The notes under the pieces were generated by a model. That model was not told the origin of the DNA. It saw only the letters and a program-made list of their open reading frames with translations, and did no database searches. DNA of 64,000 bases from Actinomycetes bacterium (GTDB lineage Bacteria; Actinomycetota; Coriobacteriia; Coriobacteriales; Eggerthellaceae), in contig JAEXAI010000002.1 in the NCBI GenBank assembly GCA_023394615.1, positions 124,001-188,000 of the forward strand, given 5' to 3'. This document shows, in pieces, positions 30,101-35,970 of this stretch (position 1 is its first letter; the number at the start of each line of letters is the position of its first letter). The translations under genes and the position numbers were made by a program.

Positions 30101-31989
30101 AACTGAAAGATGAGCCTGCTGTCGTGCGCTCGATGTTCACTTACGTCTATTCGGGTACAGGTTCGACTGTCTATCCGGAAACCACCATCGTGCCCACTCA
30201 TGCGGGGACCTATCATGTAACGGCTTCCGCATCGACCGCCAATATACAAGGCAGCGCGCAGGCCGACTTTACTATCGCCAAAGCACCGAAGGTCACCTGC
30301 ACGGTTGATGCGGCCACACGCGCTTACGGCGACGATAATCCGCAGTTCGCGTCAACTATCACTGGCTTGCAGGGCAGCGATACCGCAACGGTGGATTATC
30401 AATGCAAGGCAGACAAAGCTTCAGATGTCGGCACGTATGATATTGCGGCAACAGTCAATTTGGGCGCGGCAGCATCCGACTATGAGGCAGCGCAGCCAGC
30501 AACAGGAACCCTCACGATAAAGCCAGCACCCCTTGCGGTTTCAGTGAATAATGCGCAGCGCGAATACGGGCAAGTTAACCCTGCGTTTACCTCTTCGGTG
30601 ACTGGGCTGAAAAACGGCGATAAGGCAATCATCGGTTATGCTTGTGCTGCTATGGTAGCATCTGACGCTGGTACCTATGCAATTGATGTAGATGCCTCAA
30701 GCACAACTATTGAATCCGGTATTACCGCTGGTAAATCGGTTAAAGATGATTATGTACTCACGGCAGCGGAAGGTGTGCTTACCGTGGATAAAGCCCATGT
30801 GAACATGACGCTTTCGGGCAGCACGTTCACCTACAATGCGCAGGCTCAAACTCCTGCTCTCGGGGGCGTTTCGGATGCTCTGATCTCGTCAGTGATCTAT
30901 GAATATACAGGGACCTTGGCATCGGGCGAGCATTATTCTTCGTCAGCTGCGCCCACGCACGTGGGGACCTATCATGTGAGCACCGCGCTGAACACGACGA
31001 ACTACGAAGGTGCTGCGCAAGCCGATTTTACCATCGGCAAAGCGCCCTTGGACATCGCCGTCGCTAGCGCCACGAAGGTATGGGGCGATGACAACCCTGT
31101 GTTTGGCAGCACGTCCATAACGGGACTGCAAGGTGGCCAAACAGCAGCTGATGCGGGAGTGTCTTTTGCATGCGAGGCGCAGAAGTTTTCCGATGTGGGA
31201 AGCTATCCAATCAGCGCAGTGGTCGATTCGGCTGATTATTCGCTCGCCTCGCAGATCCCGGGCACGCTGACCATCACAAAGCGCGAGCGCATATCTAAGT
31301 TCGATTCAGCCACAACCGACCTCACCTACAACGGTCAGGCTCAGTCGCCGCAGTTGCAGGGTGCCGTTGCTGGCATGGAGAAGTTCGTCACTTTCGAATA
31401 TACGGGTACGGGCTCGACCGTCTATGCCGCCACATCCACCGCACCCACCCATGCGGGCACCTACCATGTGAGCGCGAAACTCTCCGGCAAAAACGCGGAA
31501 GTGGATGCGGCCACCGATTTCACTATCGAACGTGCTGTCCTTGATGTTGCTGCAGATGATGCCACACGAGTAGTGGGAACGTCCAACCCTGCCTTCGCAT
31601 CAACGATAACCGGGCTTGTGAACTCGGACCGTGCTGTGCTGTCGTATGCATGCTCGGCGACGATTGATTCTGCTGTGGGAACTTATCAGATAACCCCGAC
31701 AGTCGATGATATTCTGATGGGCCAGACTTCTACCGAATCGGTAATGAGCGACTACAAGATAACCTTGCATAACGCCACTCTTACTGTCGTGGAGGCAGAT
31801 GCTGCAAGCGCTGGGAGTTCCAACGCTTCAGGGTCTTCGGCTGGAGCGAGCAGCTCCGTTGCAACTGCAGATGTGATTCCGACACAGGCAATTTGGCTGC
31901 TGCTTGTCGGAGCGGCATGTGTATGCGTGTCGGCTGTGGCATTTCGCAGGAAGCGCAGTGAAAGAAGAGGCGGTAGGTCGAAGCGGTAG
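18136..31989 (+). CDS. Giant repeat surface protein (4617 residues; InlB-type and MBG repeats)
   Basis: Signal peptide at residues 1-30 (FLCVFMSVVMTVSFMPLPAYA). Then come about 29 InlB B-type (Listeria-Bacteroides) repeats, each with an F-x-x-W-Y-D-x-x-G core and a terminal L-x-A-x-F; 13 lie before and about 16 after a hydrophobic segment at residues 1284-1303. An Ig-like domain lies at about 2760-2850 (TYQWVRKG, VGDYACVV). From about 2950 to 4560, Ig-like and MBG-type modules alternate, nine of them carrying a (W/Y)G-x-x-NP core. The C-terminus has a serine-rich linker, a membrane helix (IWLLLVGAACVCVSAVAF) and a basic tail, but no LPXTG. It is inferred to be a membrane-anchored adhesin or stalk. 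It starts 87 bases after pilC, so it is probably co-expressed with the pilus. Confidence 0.85.
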   Translation: MSFRRALHSFLCVFMSVVMTVSFMPLPAYAATDSQSPSGNGIETQSTPGSDPDNWTVVYATPYDGEYGTFTFTGDEATYQGASYYYNHSDLQWSAQASSRFEYTGVKFTITSQYQSSCYAHYPASGQSSASLDEVFAKAGIDSSFVDEVYIEPEFQQVAYNIDAEVITGGGSVTRSLQNPVHAEQVVTFTAVPDPGYEFVEWRYDSGSAYSPQTTINIFAQKDMTLEALFQKIETQVSVATELPSGMSKDDAVVTPTPGQYTYSYGDEITLQAYSNNPAYEVQGWYDSNNKLVASGNDCTYTVGSNPVCLTARYSAVPMTDITFASDPAGAVDSHVSVPEGSTVTMPTPPPISGYEFDSWYGEGSDWSESDAEETFDWVASGASVTWTAFYTELMKSVYVDPGPSRQGRVYVDGQENPMEGPATLSLSMAKSHTLVAKALPGYAFDCWLNDGEAVSDDATYTFDTGDLGPAGTPQLQATYKQLSYNITCTPNNDELGTVVSSNADGGELTAGSKVTFTAYAAQGCVFDGFYTENGVRLPDMDGSFTFTVEGADRSFEARFHETNPQVSVQSDIPLETEVTGAGIYAYGASVTLSAKARNPQAYVIAGWYDQDGNPVASTLVDGVSTVTFTATESTEYTVHVEKTSNPVSITAKPNANYGSASANPSGDVAWGGTAALSATPSANKSFLCWMQNGRVLSRDASYAYTVSSFDTVYAWFIDTDATNQAIVQTQVNNPLGGSASGGSVYAKGTTATLKATAHDGYDFVGWTDQDGTQVGGADSATLSYAVTGDATLTANFKLKTARITASVEPGGAGTVWGDGIKRQGAAYALVARASEGYVFDHWEDAQGANVGTDAVLTGTIGQTDEAFTAYFTLQTFELPSITYRADDQGATHEAWGSVAYQVYRDGSEDPLEQPLELLYGDKVVVSATPASDAYAFAGYEDASGAAVGNGAIYTIDAVNAPVVLSVDFAQKASASVQMTTQVEKPESALEGVDWTTKADSQLTGYVGDIVTADCSDVTNENLDFAGWYETVAADPTNPADPADPAAASAAAADPADPTDPTQPRLVSTDRAFQYTLSGNTTLTAKFTAKTYGISMQQGRCNDDSTASGVTVTSANCYRNEGDSVQLACTPNDNTDFSAWHISASPMSKESGVLGYIIPGSAAECTFTLNPDVVNIPSNNIIYAQPVYSGMLRYITLLSNDSEMGIPFSEGEYYKGDVVTFYGAPAPDENEGHLYLADSWTDEDGNEVPANDDGSCTITIDASNTLTVHFKEEKTDQEKMFETMQVAMIASVTALIVLAGIYLPEEVPKLTELLGDIKKATSLDELINDTGIIEGIVEDLNEARGDKRHKDKERTIIVGNDGGGTATGGGVKTIGETAHLRANPSEHYTFSYWKHGAEKLPGTGTDNELRVEVTKATPQETTYTAIFDKMIHIQANAANENLEAATDGGTVSVKDAWVKSGDNYTISATAAEGYEFDGWYEAGETTVASKEAVYTFKAEKDRNLVAKFKAKAYTITTTSDPVGAGDFTINEVPLEGTTKSVDPGSTVTLRESANNVPETTPERPYRFTGWIVDGVDKGAAETITFVANSDTTVIAHYDTKDTVSVTTTADPVGAGTATGGGAEVKIGTTTTLTATPGELEGKKYYFESWQERSADGVTTPLTCTDPTSKVVEYVAKHDTNAVAVFKSGAVDLKAVVVPSDLTTSVTIEGTGQFKPGESHTLIAKLDETKKDDYTFEGWFTSAEGETAVCKETTYTIANLDTDTTLYARYHKTKVTIKALSDNAEQGSVEPLEKTYDNGAEATVVATAKTGYAFKKWTSTDGKESAKATYTFKATEDKTLTAIFEKAKAQKIYVIADAADGGTVTENGTKPPVAGTDYQVDDKIELTAKAKSGYYFMGWYCDGSLVSMNADTQVTVKKNSGNMSIYVAAFNPVDKCVFAYADPTDGGSVSTSFVVVDKNSQATLAAIAKPGYEFEGWYDILGKQVSTDAIYTFTVRFPKVLKAEFSLVGFATSAQTYLQTDSDMEANSNVGSVSGAGTTAPGVETCLQATANEGYVFDHWEDANGNTVSTDSSYYVTPTYDVSFKAVFKQASYTLTLAPQVIATGVVGGAGTYAAGSTATATAIPNSGCTFIGWYEDNACVSSDPAYQLVMDGNHSLTALFDEASDYTVKATVAQAGGGLALGAGSYAKGDSAILNAVANAGYEFASWQDAATGEVVSTDANWTFAVSDDVDVVATFDKIEYSLSTDVQGKGSVPDGALYSIGDRIRLLAVPDDGYKFAGWYLSIDDGAQTQDAVNIGTAAQLDFTFDSALAQYLGDARTGTLTARFVSADSCSVQVSTTPALGAGSVSGDGSYTAGAQVTLSPAPAANYGFDHWEDANGNTITEGVSADGAGTYTFTVNADVNLTCVFKVVKQINVTAKASSSVKGFVSILNPLTNDTTVSVDPGTVFIAYAHGIFGKHFLHWVDESGNVVAYDKLLVRPVQGDKGDKVYTAVFAAAGAEVKALAQPTEGGHAVAIGGSKTSDSKTTLIALPKKGWKFTYWTDEAGAISSIGSVFAITWLPGGTARTYTAHFVREQYDISAAVADASGTASSTLGSVSAANTDGTSLADAASSVDFSLTSDESAILTAVPAVGSTFLGWYDAAAAATDDPLSQDTSYTLAPTDDTSLQARFAPVETYTITSSVVGSGTIDPAGATTVNAGDDKTFTITPGAGSYLSSVAVDGCAIDLSAYASGAYTYTFSDVQKDSTIAAVFTDVAQANIVEQPVSQAVLAGTTATFNCLAQTSDADATLTYQWVRKGAGGVDVPIDGAVSSTLSLANVSNADVGDYACVVTTALKGAKATQQSAAATLSIASGGDIVFNATSLAPATYDTAYDAALAPAFGGTGTGGFDYEVVSAAGGASTSVLPTGLSLSVDVQGAPHISGTYTGTVKGNAAFTIRAFDKTNHAKFADASFSINLQAKHVSLAFDTTAFTFNGLSQTPRATNVPDGVAVGYTYSSAAGSPLIASGQVPTHAGSYAVSASGTSGDGMIQASGSAAFTIAPAQVSFTLGNLNPTYDGTAHAVAVSPSSALITAKSYRVTYTGEPATAYPTTTIAPVNAGTYHTSLTLDDPDFTLVSGGQPTTAITADLVIAKATQTIEGTTSYKLNYDSDATMLDAKLTSPANSDNEIAYTLDSGGDYVALDGFYITPKAQGTGQISAQAPETCNYSASNKLTIAVTVGPSDAARIDLADQSVTYDKTAHPAQFTCSGAATWKTTYTGTGTTDYATTETAPVHAGTYRVDVVTTDPNYTQTSATATLTIMPVSLRVKADDKTRTYGQSNPEFTYQVEGSPAGNDVLGVDCTCAATNVSDAGTYPISVAASVSSPAGSAVVSAASDYAIYAGASTLTVEKSNVDMVLSGTGFTYNTLAQTPALSGVSSELLPFVTYEYTGTPSSGGYYSSSAAPVHAGTYHVSATLNATNYEGSVQTDFTIERAPLTITVADATKVWGDDNPVFGSTSITGLQGMQTAADAGVSFACTAEKFSNVGTYAIDAVVDSFDYTLGSQLPGALSITKREAISNFDPATTKLTYNAAPQSPKLQGAVAGMEDYVTFEYSGTGSTVYATSPTAPTHAGTYHVSAKLSGQNVEVDAATDFTIGKAAVSCAVNAATRAYGDENPQFTSTITGLQGSDTATVDYQCAKGPAADAGTYLDAITATMDMGTAAADYEASTPVPATLTVTPAPLAISVDNAQREHGQANPAFSSQVTGLKNGDAAIIAYTCVATAESDVGTYAIRADVTALASGVAAGKSAASNYTTTITDGVLTVGKHQNAITFTGDSFTYNAAAQSPTIQGVPQALTGSVVYLYSGTVNDGSDYLSETAPTHAGVYTAHAYIVDKNEAGQAQADFVIEQAPVKIAVDDAQKVWGSKNPQFTSTVSGVLPGDTLAVDYACQATRFSPVGSYTIRAAEAAGESSSDYTVTVDTGVLSVSKLKREFAFDSFTGTYNGSAQTPQLKDEPAVVRSMFTYVYSGTGSTVYPETTIVPTHAGTYHVTASASTANIQGSAQADFTIAKAPKVTCTVDAATRAYGDDNPQFASTITGLQGSDTATVDYQCKADKASDVGTYDIAATVNLGAAASDYEAAQPATGTLTIKPAPLAVSVNNAQREYGQVNPAFTSSVTGLKNGDKAIIGYACAAMVASDAGTYAIDVDASSTTIESGITAGKSVKDDYVLTAAEGVLTVDKAHVNMTLSGSTFTYNAQAQTPALGGVSDALISSVIYEYTGTLASGEHYSSSAAPTHVGTYHVSTALNTTNYEGAAQADFTIGKAPLDIAVASATKVWGDDNPVFGSTSITGLQGGQTAADAGVSFACEAQKFSDVGSYPISAVVDSADYSLASQIPGTLTITKRERISKFDSATTDLTYNGQAQSPQLQGAVAGMEKFVTFEYTGTGSTVYAATSTAPTHAGTYHVSAKLSGKNAEVDAATDFTIERAVLDVAADDATRVVGTSNPAFASTITGLVNSDRAVLSYACSATIDSAVGTYQITPTVDDILMGQTSTESVMSDYKITLHNATLTVVEADAASAGSSNASGSSAGASSSVATADVIPTQAIWLLLVGAACVCVSAVAFRRKRSERRGGRSKR
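21961..22200 (+). other. Internal membrane-like segment and A-rich insert within the giant gene
   Basis: Codons 1284-1303 encode VAMIASVTALIVLAGIYL and flanks, hydrophobic enough to span a membrane, in the middle of what should be an extracellular protein. It is followed by a charged, helical stretch whose codons (AAA, AGT, TTA, ATA) are unlike the GC-rich flanks. InlB-type repeats resume near 22200. This resembles a former C-terminal anchor kept inside a fused gene. Confidence 0.55.
28306..29040 (+). repeat. Long near-identical module X in the giant gene, copy 1
   Basis: This 735-base segment recurs at 30796-31530 with a constant 2490-base offset and no indel noticed at the two ends. The shared protein text includes KVWGDDNPVFGSTSITGLQG and HAGTYHVSAKLSG. 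Confidence 0.75.
30796..31530 (+). repeat. Long near-identical module X in the giant gene, copy 2
   Basis: Partner of 28306-29040. A second pair of related modules lies between them (about 29056-29400 and 30298-30640, offset 1242), so the order is X, Y, other, Y', X'. Confidence 0.72.
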
Positions 31990-32117
31990 GTTTTCTGCAC
32001 GGCCGACAATGAGGCTGTCGACAATTATTCGCGTAAGCAAAGTAATCGCTGCAGCCATGTTTGACCCTGAATGTCGCAGAACATACCTTAAATGGCATCA
32101 AACGGCTCTTAGATACC

Positions 32118-32146
32118 TTGAAGACGTATTTTGCATGAACTATAAT
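32118..32146 (+). promoter_or_regulatory. Strong promoter of the major-pilin-like gene
   Basis: TTGAAG (32118-32123), a 17-base spacer and a perfect TATAAT (32141-32146). Transcription would begin near 32153, leaving a leader of about 80 bases. It is among the best sigma-70-type matches noticed in the window. Confidence 0.8.
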
Positions 32147-32235
32147 TGGATACGTGCAAGGGCACAAATGGGGCTTCCTTCTAGGTACTGAATAGCCCGG
32201 GGGGACCACATACACTATCAATGAGGAGGCTCATG

Positions 32236-32670
32236 ATGAAAGAAATGATTCAGGCCCGTAAAGAAGAGCTGCAGAAGCGCGGCGTTTCAGGCTTTACCCT
32301 GATGGAAATGCTGATTGTAGTCGCGATTATCGCCGTGTTGGTGGCGATTGCTATTCCGGTCATGACGGCTCAGTTGAACAATGCAAAGGCAGAGACTGAT
32401 GCTGCGAATATTCGCTCGGGTTATGCATCTGCTAATGTTGAGATTCTGAATGGCTCGACCGCCACAACGTTTGGCTTGAACAAAGATGGTAGCGTTACGG
32501 TAGGTGGGGCAGGTACTTACACGTGTGCAGCTAATGCTAATGATTTGAATGATAAAACGCAGTCTATTGGTGGAACTGCAGCAAGTGCTATTGGATGGAC
32601 AGCAAATGGCACTATTACTTATACATGGGCAGATGATACGATGACTATCACTGCTACAAAAGCTAGCTAA
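32236..32670 (+). CDS. Type IV pilin, probable major pilin
   Basis: 144 residues, the size of a classical major pilin. A charged leader ends in GVSG and is followed by FTLMEMLIVVAIIAVLVAIAIP, the N-methylation helix with Glu5. The ectodomain is small, rich in Ala, Thr, Asn and Gly, with Cys only once visible. ATG 32236 lies six bases after GAGGAGG (32223-32229); ATG 32233 is also possible. A strong private promoter and a perfect terminator suggest high, separate expression, as expected for the main fibre subunit. Codons are more AT-rich than the upstream genes. Confidence 0.86.
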   Translation: MKEMIQARKEELQKRGVSGFTLMEMLIVVAIIAVLVAIAIPVMTAQLNNAKAETDAANIRSGYASANVEILNGSTATTFGLNKDGSVTVGGAGTYTCAANANDLNDKTQSIGGTAASAIGWTANGTITYTWADDTMTITATKAS

Positions 32671-32686
32671 ACATAGCTTTAAAAGA

Positions 32687-32724
32687 AAAACTATAAGACC
32701 CGGGTTTCCGGGTCTTATAGTTTT
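32687..32724 (+). terminator. Perfect intrinsic terminator after the pilin gene
   Basis: AAAACTATAAGACCCGG (32687-32703) pairs fully with CCGGGTCTTATAGTTTT (32708-32724) over a GTTT loop. The A and T ends make it work in both directions. Confidence 0.92.
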
Positions 32725-32784
32725 GGTGCTGAGAGATTGAGCTTCTGGCAAGATTTGCCTATCTTGGTTTCTTTTCTTGCTCGC

Positions 32785-33608
32785 TCAAACACGCTCCGTA
32801 TACCTACACTTTGGGAAGTTGCTGCAACCGTAGAACTGCTCGCCTGCATGAGCGCCTTTCTTTGCCGTGCGCAGGATCAATTCAGAACCGCACTTCGGGC
32901 AGATGCGTTTCGTTTCTGTTTGATTCCCTCTGTCGGTTGGAGCAATCGGTGTCACGGCTTCATCTACATGCTGGCCGAACGTTATTTCATTGCCGTCAAC
33001 AGTGACCTGAATGAAATCTACGCTGCTTTCGTCGCTGCATCGGCATTCGTCAACGTGCGCAACTTTTTATAGAGCGCGCTCACGCGGTCTTCATCAAGCG
33101 CATCGTCGGCAGCATCCCATATATCCCGCACGGTTGCGTAGAGCCTGTCGCGCTTGATCACATAGATGTCGGTGCTGTCAACGGTCACGCTTTTCAGCTC
33201 GCACCGTTCCGAGAACGCGACGATGGAAAACAGGGGAGTGCCGTCGCCCAGATACTGCCCGAGCCACTTGATGTGGCCGCGATTCTGCTTGATGGGGTTG
33301 TAGAAATGTTCTTTCTTACCGCCCGGCAGGCTGACCGTCCATTTGAAATCTTCTTCACGACCGAAGATCCACCCCGAATAATTCTTGCTCTCGATTACGA
33401 AGATGCCTTTTTGGGTGATGAAGATAACGTCGATTTCAGATGTTTCCCCGTTGGGTTTGGGCACGTAGACGTTTCGCAGCACTTTGCCGCTGCGTCCGAA
33501 AAGTTTCACCCATTTCAGTTCGCGCTCCGTGAGTTTCTCTCCTCGACGGCCTTTCCATTCCGCATCGAAAATTTTGTCGAGCGCTAAATCGATCAGGTCT
33601 TTTGCCAT
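32785..33608 (-). pseudogene. NERD-domain protein with C4 zinc ribbon, split by a -1 frameshift
   Basis: The first frame (stop at 33018) encodes a NERD domain: GRRGEKLTERELKWV and EIDVIFITQKGIFVIESKNYSGWIFG, the nuclease-like core with Glu and Lys. At TATAAAAAGTT near 33067 the frame must slip by -1 to continue; the other frame then runs without a stop to 32785 and encodes a topoisomerase-type zinc ribbon, ICPKCGSELILR then YGCSNFPKCRYTERV. That is the normal C-terminus of such proteins. One A appears missing from a run of six. ATG 33608 is preferred (GAGG nine bases before). Function of the family is unclear. Confidence 0.8.
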
Positions 33609-33964
33609 GGGCATTCGCCTCGCTTTTGCTTGAATCATCAATGCTTATATTGTTGTTTATTGTAATGCAATATGAAAAGAAGTCGGGTACATTTGAGGGT
33701 GATATTTGCTGCCATATGCTTTTGCTTTCAAAATCATGTCATCAGAGAGCGGCAGTTGAAGGCCGCCTAATAGAAGACAACGTACTGCTCGTTCATCAGT
33801 GTCGTGGGCGCTATGACGATAAATAGCTTTCGCGGCTCTTGAGCGACGATAGCGAATGCGTTACGAATCGATGGTTCTGATTCGAACGGCTCACTCGCTT
33901 TTTCGGGCTTGTGCTATTCTGTAGTGCAGAAAAACGTGCCTTTCAAGTTGGACAAAGGACCTGC
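33609..33964. other. Intergenic gap between NERD gene and pilD
   Basis: This 356-base stretch is relatively AT-rich and holds a short GCGGC/GCCGC hairpin near 33749-33766. No credible gene, repeat or RNA was recognised. It must hold the promoters of the two divergent genes, but none is clear. Confidence 0.4.
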
Positions 33965-34891
33965 ATGCTCTACGCTACTCCGTTCATAACCGCTTACGTG
34001 TTGGGAGTCACAGCCATTTTGGGGTTGTGCATGGGCAGCTTTCTGAATTGTATGGCGTGGCGAATCTCTCATGGCGAATCGGTGATGCGCGGACGTTCCC
34101 ATTGCGCCACCTGTGGGCACCCGCTCGCAGCGCGCGATCTTATCCCGGTTTTCAGCTGGCTGGCATCGCATGGTCGATGCCGCTATTGCGGGCAGCACAT
34201 TTCGGCGCGCTATCCCGCGACCGAACTTGTCTGCATGGTCGCTTATGTTTCCATTGTCATGCACTACGGGCTGAGCCTGGAAGCTATCGAAATGCTGTGC
34301 TTCGCGAGCATCCTTTTGGTGCTGTCGCTGACTGACCTAGACAACTACATCATTCCGAACGGCTGTATCATTGCAGCTGTGGTGGTGCGCGCGCTCTATA
34401 TCGTGGCGTCGGGCCTGCTTTTGGGAACCGACATAGTGGCGATGTTCGTCGAGTCGCTTGTGGGAGCGGCGGCGGTACTTGTCCCGCTTTTGCTTATCGT
34501 GCTGGTGATGGACAAAGTGATGAAACGCGACAGCATGGGCGGCGGCGATCTGAAACTGTTTACTGTGGCCGGTTTTTATTTCGGTTGGCAGGAGTGCCTG
34601 TTCCTGATTATCGCCGCGTGCATTATCGGTATCGTTGTTGCTATGGTCACGCTCCCGCGCAAGCAGGCGGAAGGGCCAGTCGCGGGCCAGGCGTCGGCCG
34701 ACGCGACCCATGTCAACGCGACCCACGTCGACGCGACCCGCGCCGATGCCGCCGAGACCGCGTCCGAGAACAGGTCGGATGATACGCAGTTGACGCGCAT
34801 GATTCCATTCGGGCCTTCCATCGCGATTGCCTGTTGGATAACCATGCTTTTCGGCACGGCGATAAACAACTGGTATCTGGGCCTGCTCTGA
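33965..34891 (+). CDS. pilD: Prepilin peptidase (type 4 leader peptidase/methylase)
   Basis: PilD cleaves prepilin leaders after Gly and N-methylates the new Phe. 308 residues. An N-terminal membrane segment is followed by two zinc CxxC pairs (C47/C50 and C72/C75), and the catalytic aspartates lie in LTDLDNYIIPN (124, 126) and GGGDLKLF (195). The last cytoplasmic loop holds a run of Ala-Asp-Ala-Thr-His-Val repeats near residues 240-262, which is unusual. ATG 33965 follows AAAGGA. It is the matching protease for the five pilin-like proteins upstream, separated from them only by the broken NERD gene. Confidence 0.95.
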   Translation: MLYATPFITAYVLGVTAILGLCMGSFLNCMAWRISHGESVMRGRSHCATCGHPLAARDLIPVFSWLASHGRCRYCGQHISARYPATELVCMVAYVSIVMHYGLSLEAIEMLCFASILLVLSLTDLDNYIIPNGCIIAAVVVRALYIVASGLLLGTDIVAMFVESLVGAAAVLVPLLLIVLVMDKVMKRDSMGGGDLKLFTVAGFYFGWQECLFLIIAACIIGIVVAMVTLPRKQAEGPVAGQASADATHVNATHVDATRADAAETASENRSDDTQLTRMIPFGPSIAIACWITMLFGTAINNWYLGLL

Positions 34892-34950
34892 CCTAGTCGG
34901 GTGGGCATGCGCAATTCATGTGATGAAACGCGGAAAGGGCGGTAGTAAAA

Positions 34951-35724
34951 ATGGATCAAGCGCAAAGAAGAATCTATTTGATCAAAGCCTTGCAGGAGGA
35001 AAGCGGCCCGTTTGCCGAGGCACCCATCCCCGATGATGAAGACGGTCAGCGAAAGCTTTTGCGCTCGCTGATGAACGTGCGTCCGGCGGGTCGTCCCGAT
35101 TTCGATGTGTTGTCGGTGCAGGACGATTATCTGCAGGAGCGCATCGCTGAAATGGGTATAACCCAGCTTGAGGACCTTGAGCCAGTGCGCCCGCATCAAT
35201 ACCTGTGGCAGGGAGATATTACCACCATCGCAACGGATGCCATCGTGAACGCGGCGAATGCAGACATGACGGGATGCTGGGCACCGTGTCATTTATGCAT
35301 CGACAATTGCATCCATACGTTTTCGGGCATGCAATTGCGCGATGAGTGCGCGAATCTGATTCGCGAACAGGGCGCGCTGGAAGAAACCGGCCAGGCAAAG
35401 ATGACCGATTCTTACAATCTGCCTTGCAAGAAAATCATACACACTGTGGGGCCCATCGTGCATGGCGAACTTGCCGCGCGTGACAGGCTGATGCTGGCTT
35501 CAAGCTATCGTAGCTGTTACCGTTGTGCCATTGACGAGGGGCTCTCCAGCATAGCTTTCTGCTGCATTTCCACCGGCGTGTTTGGCTTTCCCAATGATGA
35601 GGCGGCACGCATTGCGGTTGAGACAATAGACGCATGCCAAAGCGAATCCGGCCGCATTCTGGATGTGGTGTTCAATGTGTTTCTGGACAAGGATTTGGAA
35701 ATATATCGCAAATTGTTAGCTTGA
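34951..35724 (+). CDS. Zinc-type macrodomain protein-ADP-ribose hydrolase
   Basis: 257 residues. After an N-terminal helical lead, the macrodomain starts at YLWQGDITTIATDAIVNAAN. The segment GCWAPCHLCIDNCIH resembles the Cys/His cluster of the zinc-containing macrodomains first seen in staphylococci and streptococci, which remove ADP-ribose from proteins. Further fold marks are KIIHTVGP and CCISTGVFGFP. In those firmicutes the gene sits with a sirtuin (SirTM), GcvH-L and LplA2; none of these is present here. It probably acts in ADP-ribose signal reversal or metabolite repair. Confidence 0.85.
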   Translation: MDQAQRRIYLIKALQEESGPFAEAPIPDDEDGQRKLLRSLMNVRPAGRPDFDVLSVQDDYLQERIAEMGITQLEDLEPVRPHQYLWQGDITTIATDAIVNAANADMTGCWAPCHLCIDNCIHTFSGMQLRDECANLIREQGALEETGQAKMTDSYNLPCKKIIHTVGPIVHGELAARDRLMLASSYRSCYRCAIDEGLSSIAFCCISTGVFGFPNDEAARIAVETIDACQSESGRILDVVFNVFLDKDLEIYRKLLA

Positions 35725-35835
35725 TCGGGGCATGCCATTTCTAGGCATGCTCGCCTGATTGAGTGTGCATCATTGAGAACAGCTGTTTCGTGCAATCATT
35801 TTCGAATCCGATACATAATTCGGATCCGATACAAA

Positions 35836-35887
35836 AAGCCCCGTTTCCTTGATTGTCTAGGCAATAAGGGAGCGGGGTTTCTTTTTT
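35836..35887. terminator. Bidirectional intrinsic terminator
   Basis: AAGCCCCG (35836-35843) pairs with CGGGGTTT (35873-35880), followed by CTTTTTT on the + strand and preceded by AAAAA, which serves the - strand. The intervening TTCCTT/AAGGGA can extend the stem. It separates the macrodomain gene from the ferredoxin gene. Confidence 0.8.
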
Positions 35888-35970
35888 CGATACTTTTCTT
35901 GCGCGAATATGCGGGTTGAGCACATTTGCTTGTGTGCGAGCTGCATGGAATCAGCTCGCGACTGGGAGAG

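Noticed and set aside
31780..31989. Sortase (LPXTG) anchor on the giant protein
   Set aside because: A C-terminal helix and basic tail are present but no LPXTG-like motif precedes them and no sortase gene is in the window.
33018..33070. Classical programmed -1 frameshift in the NERD gene
   Set aside because: The site reads T-AAA-AAG rather than the canonical A-AAA-AAG heptamer, and no stimulatory stem was obvious; kept only as a possibility.
32737..33072. Open + strand frame of about 111 codons
   Set aside because: It is the antisense shadow of the NERD zinc-ribbon segment, whose - strand translation has clear conserved motifs.
35728..35752. GGGCATGCC/GGCATGCTC hairpin as terminator of the macrodomain gene
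   Set aside because: No T run follows; the bidirectional hairpin at 35836-35887 is a better terminator.
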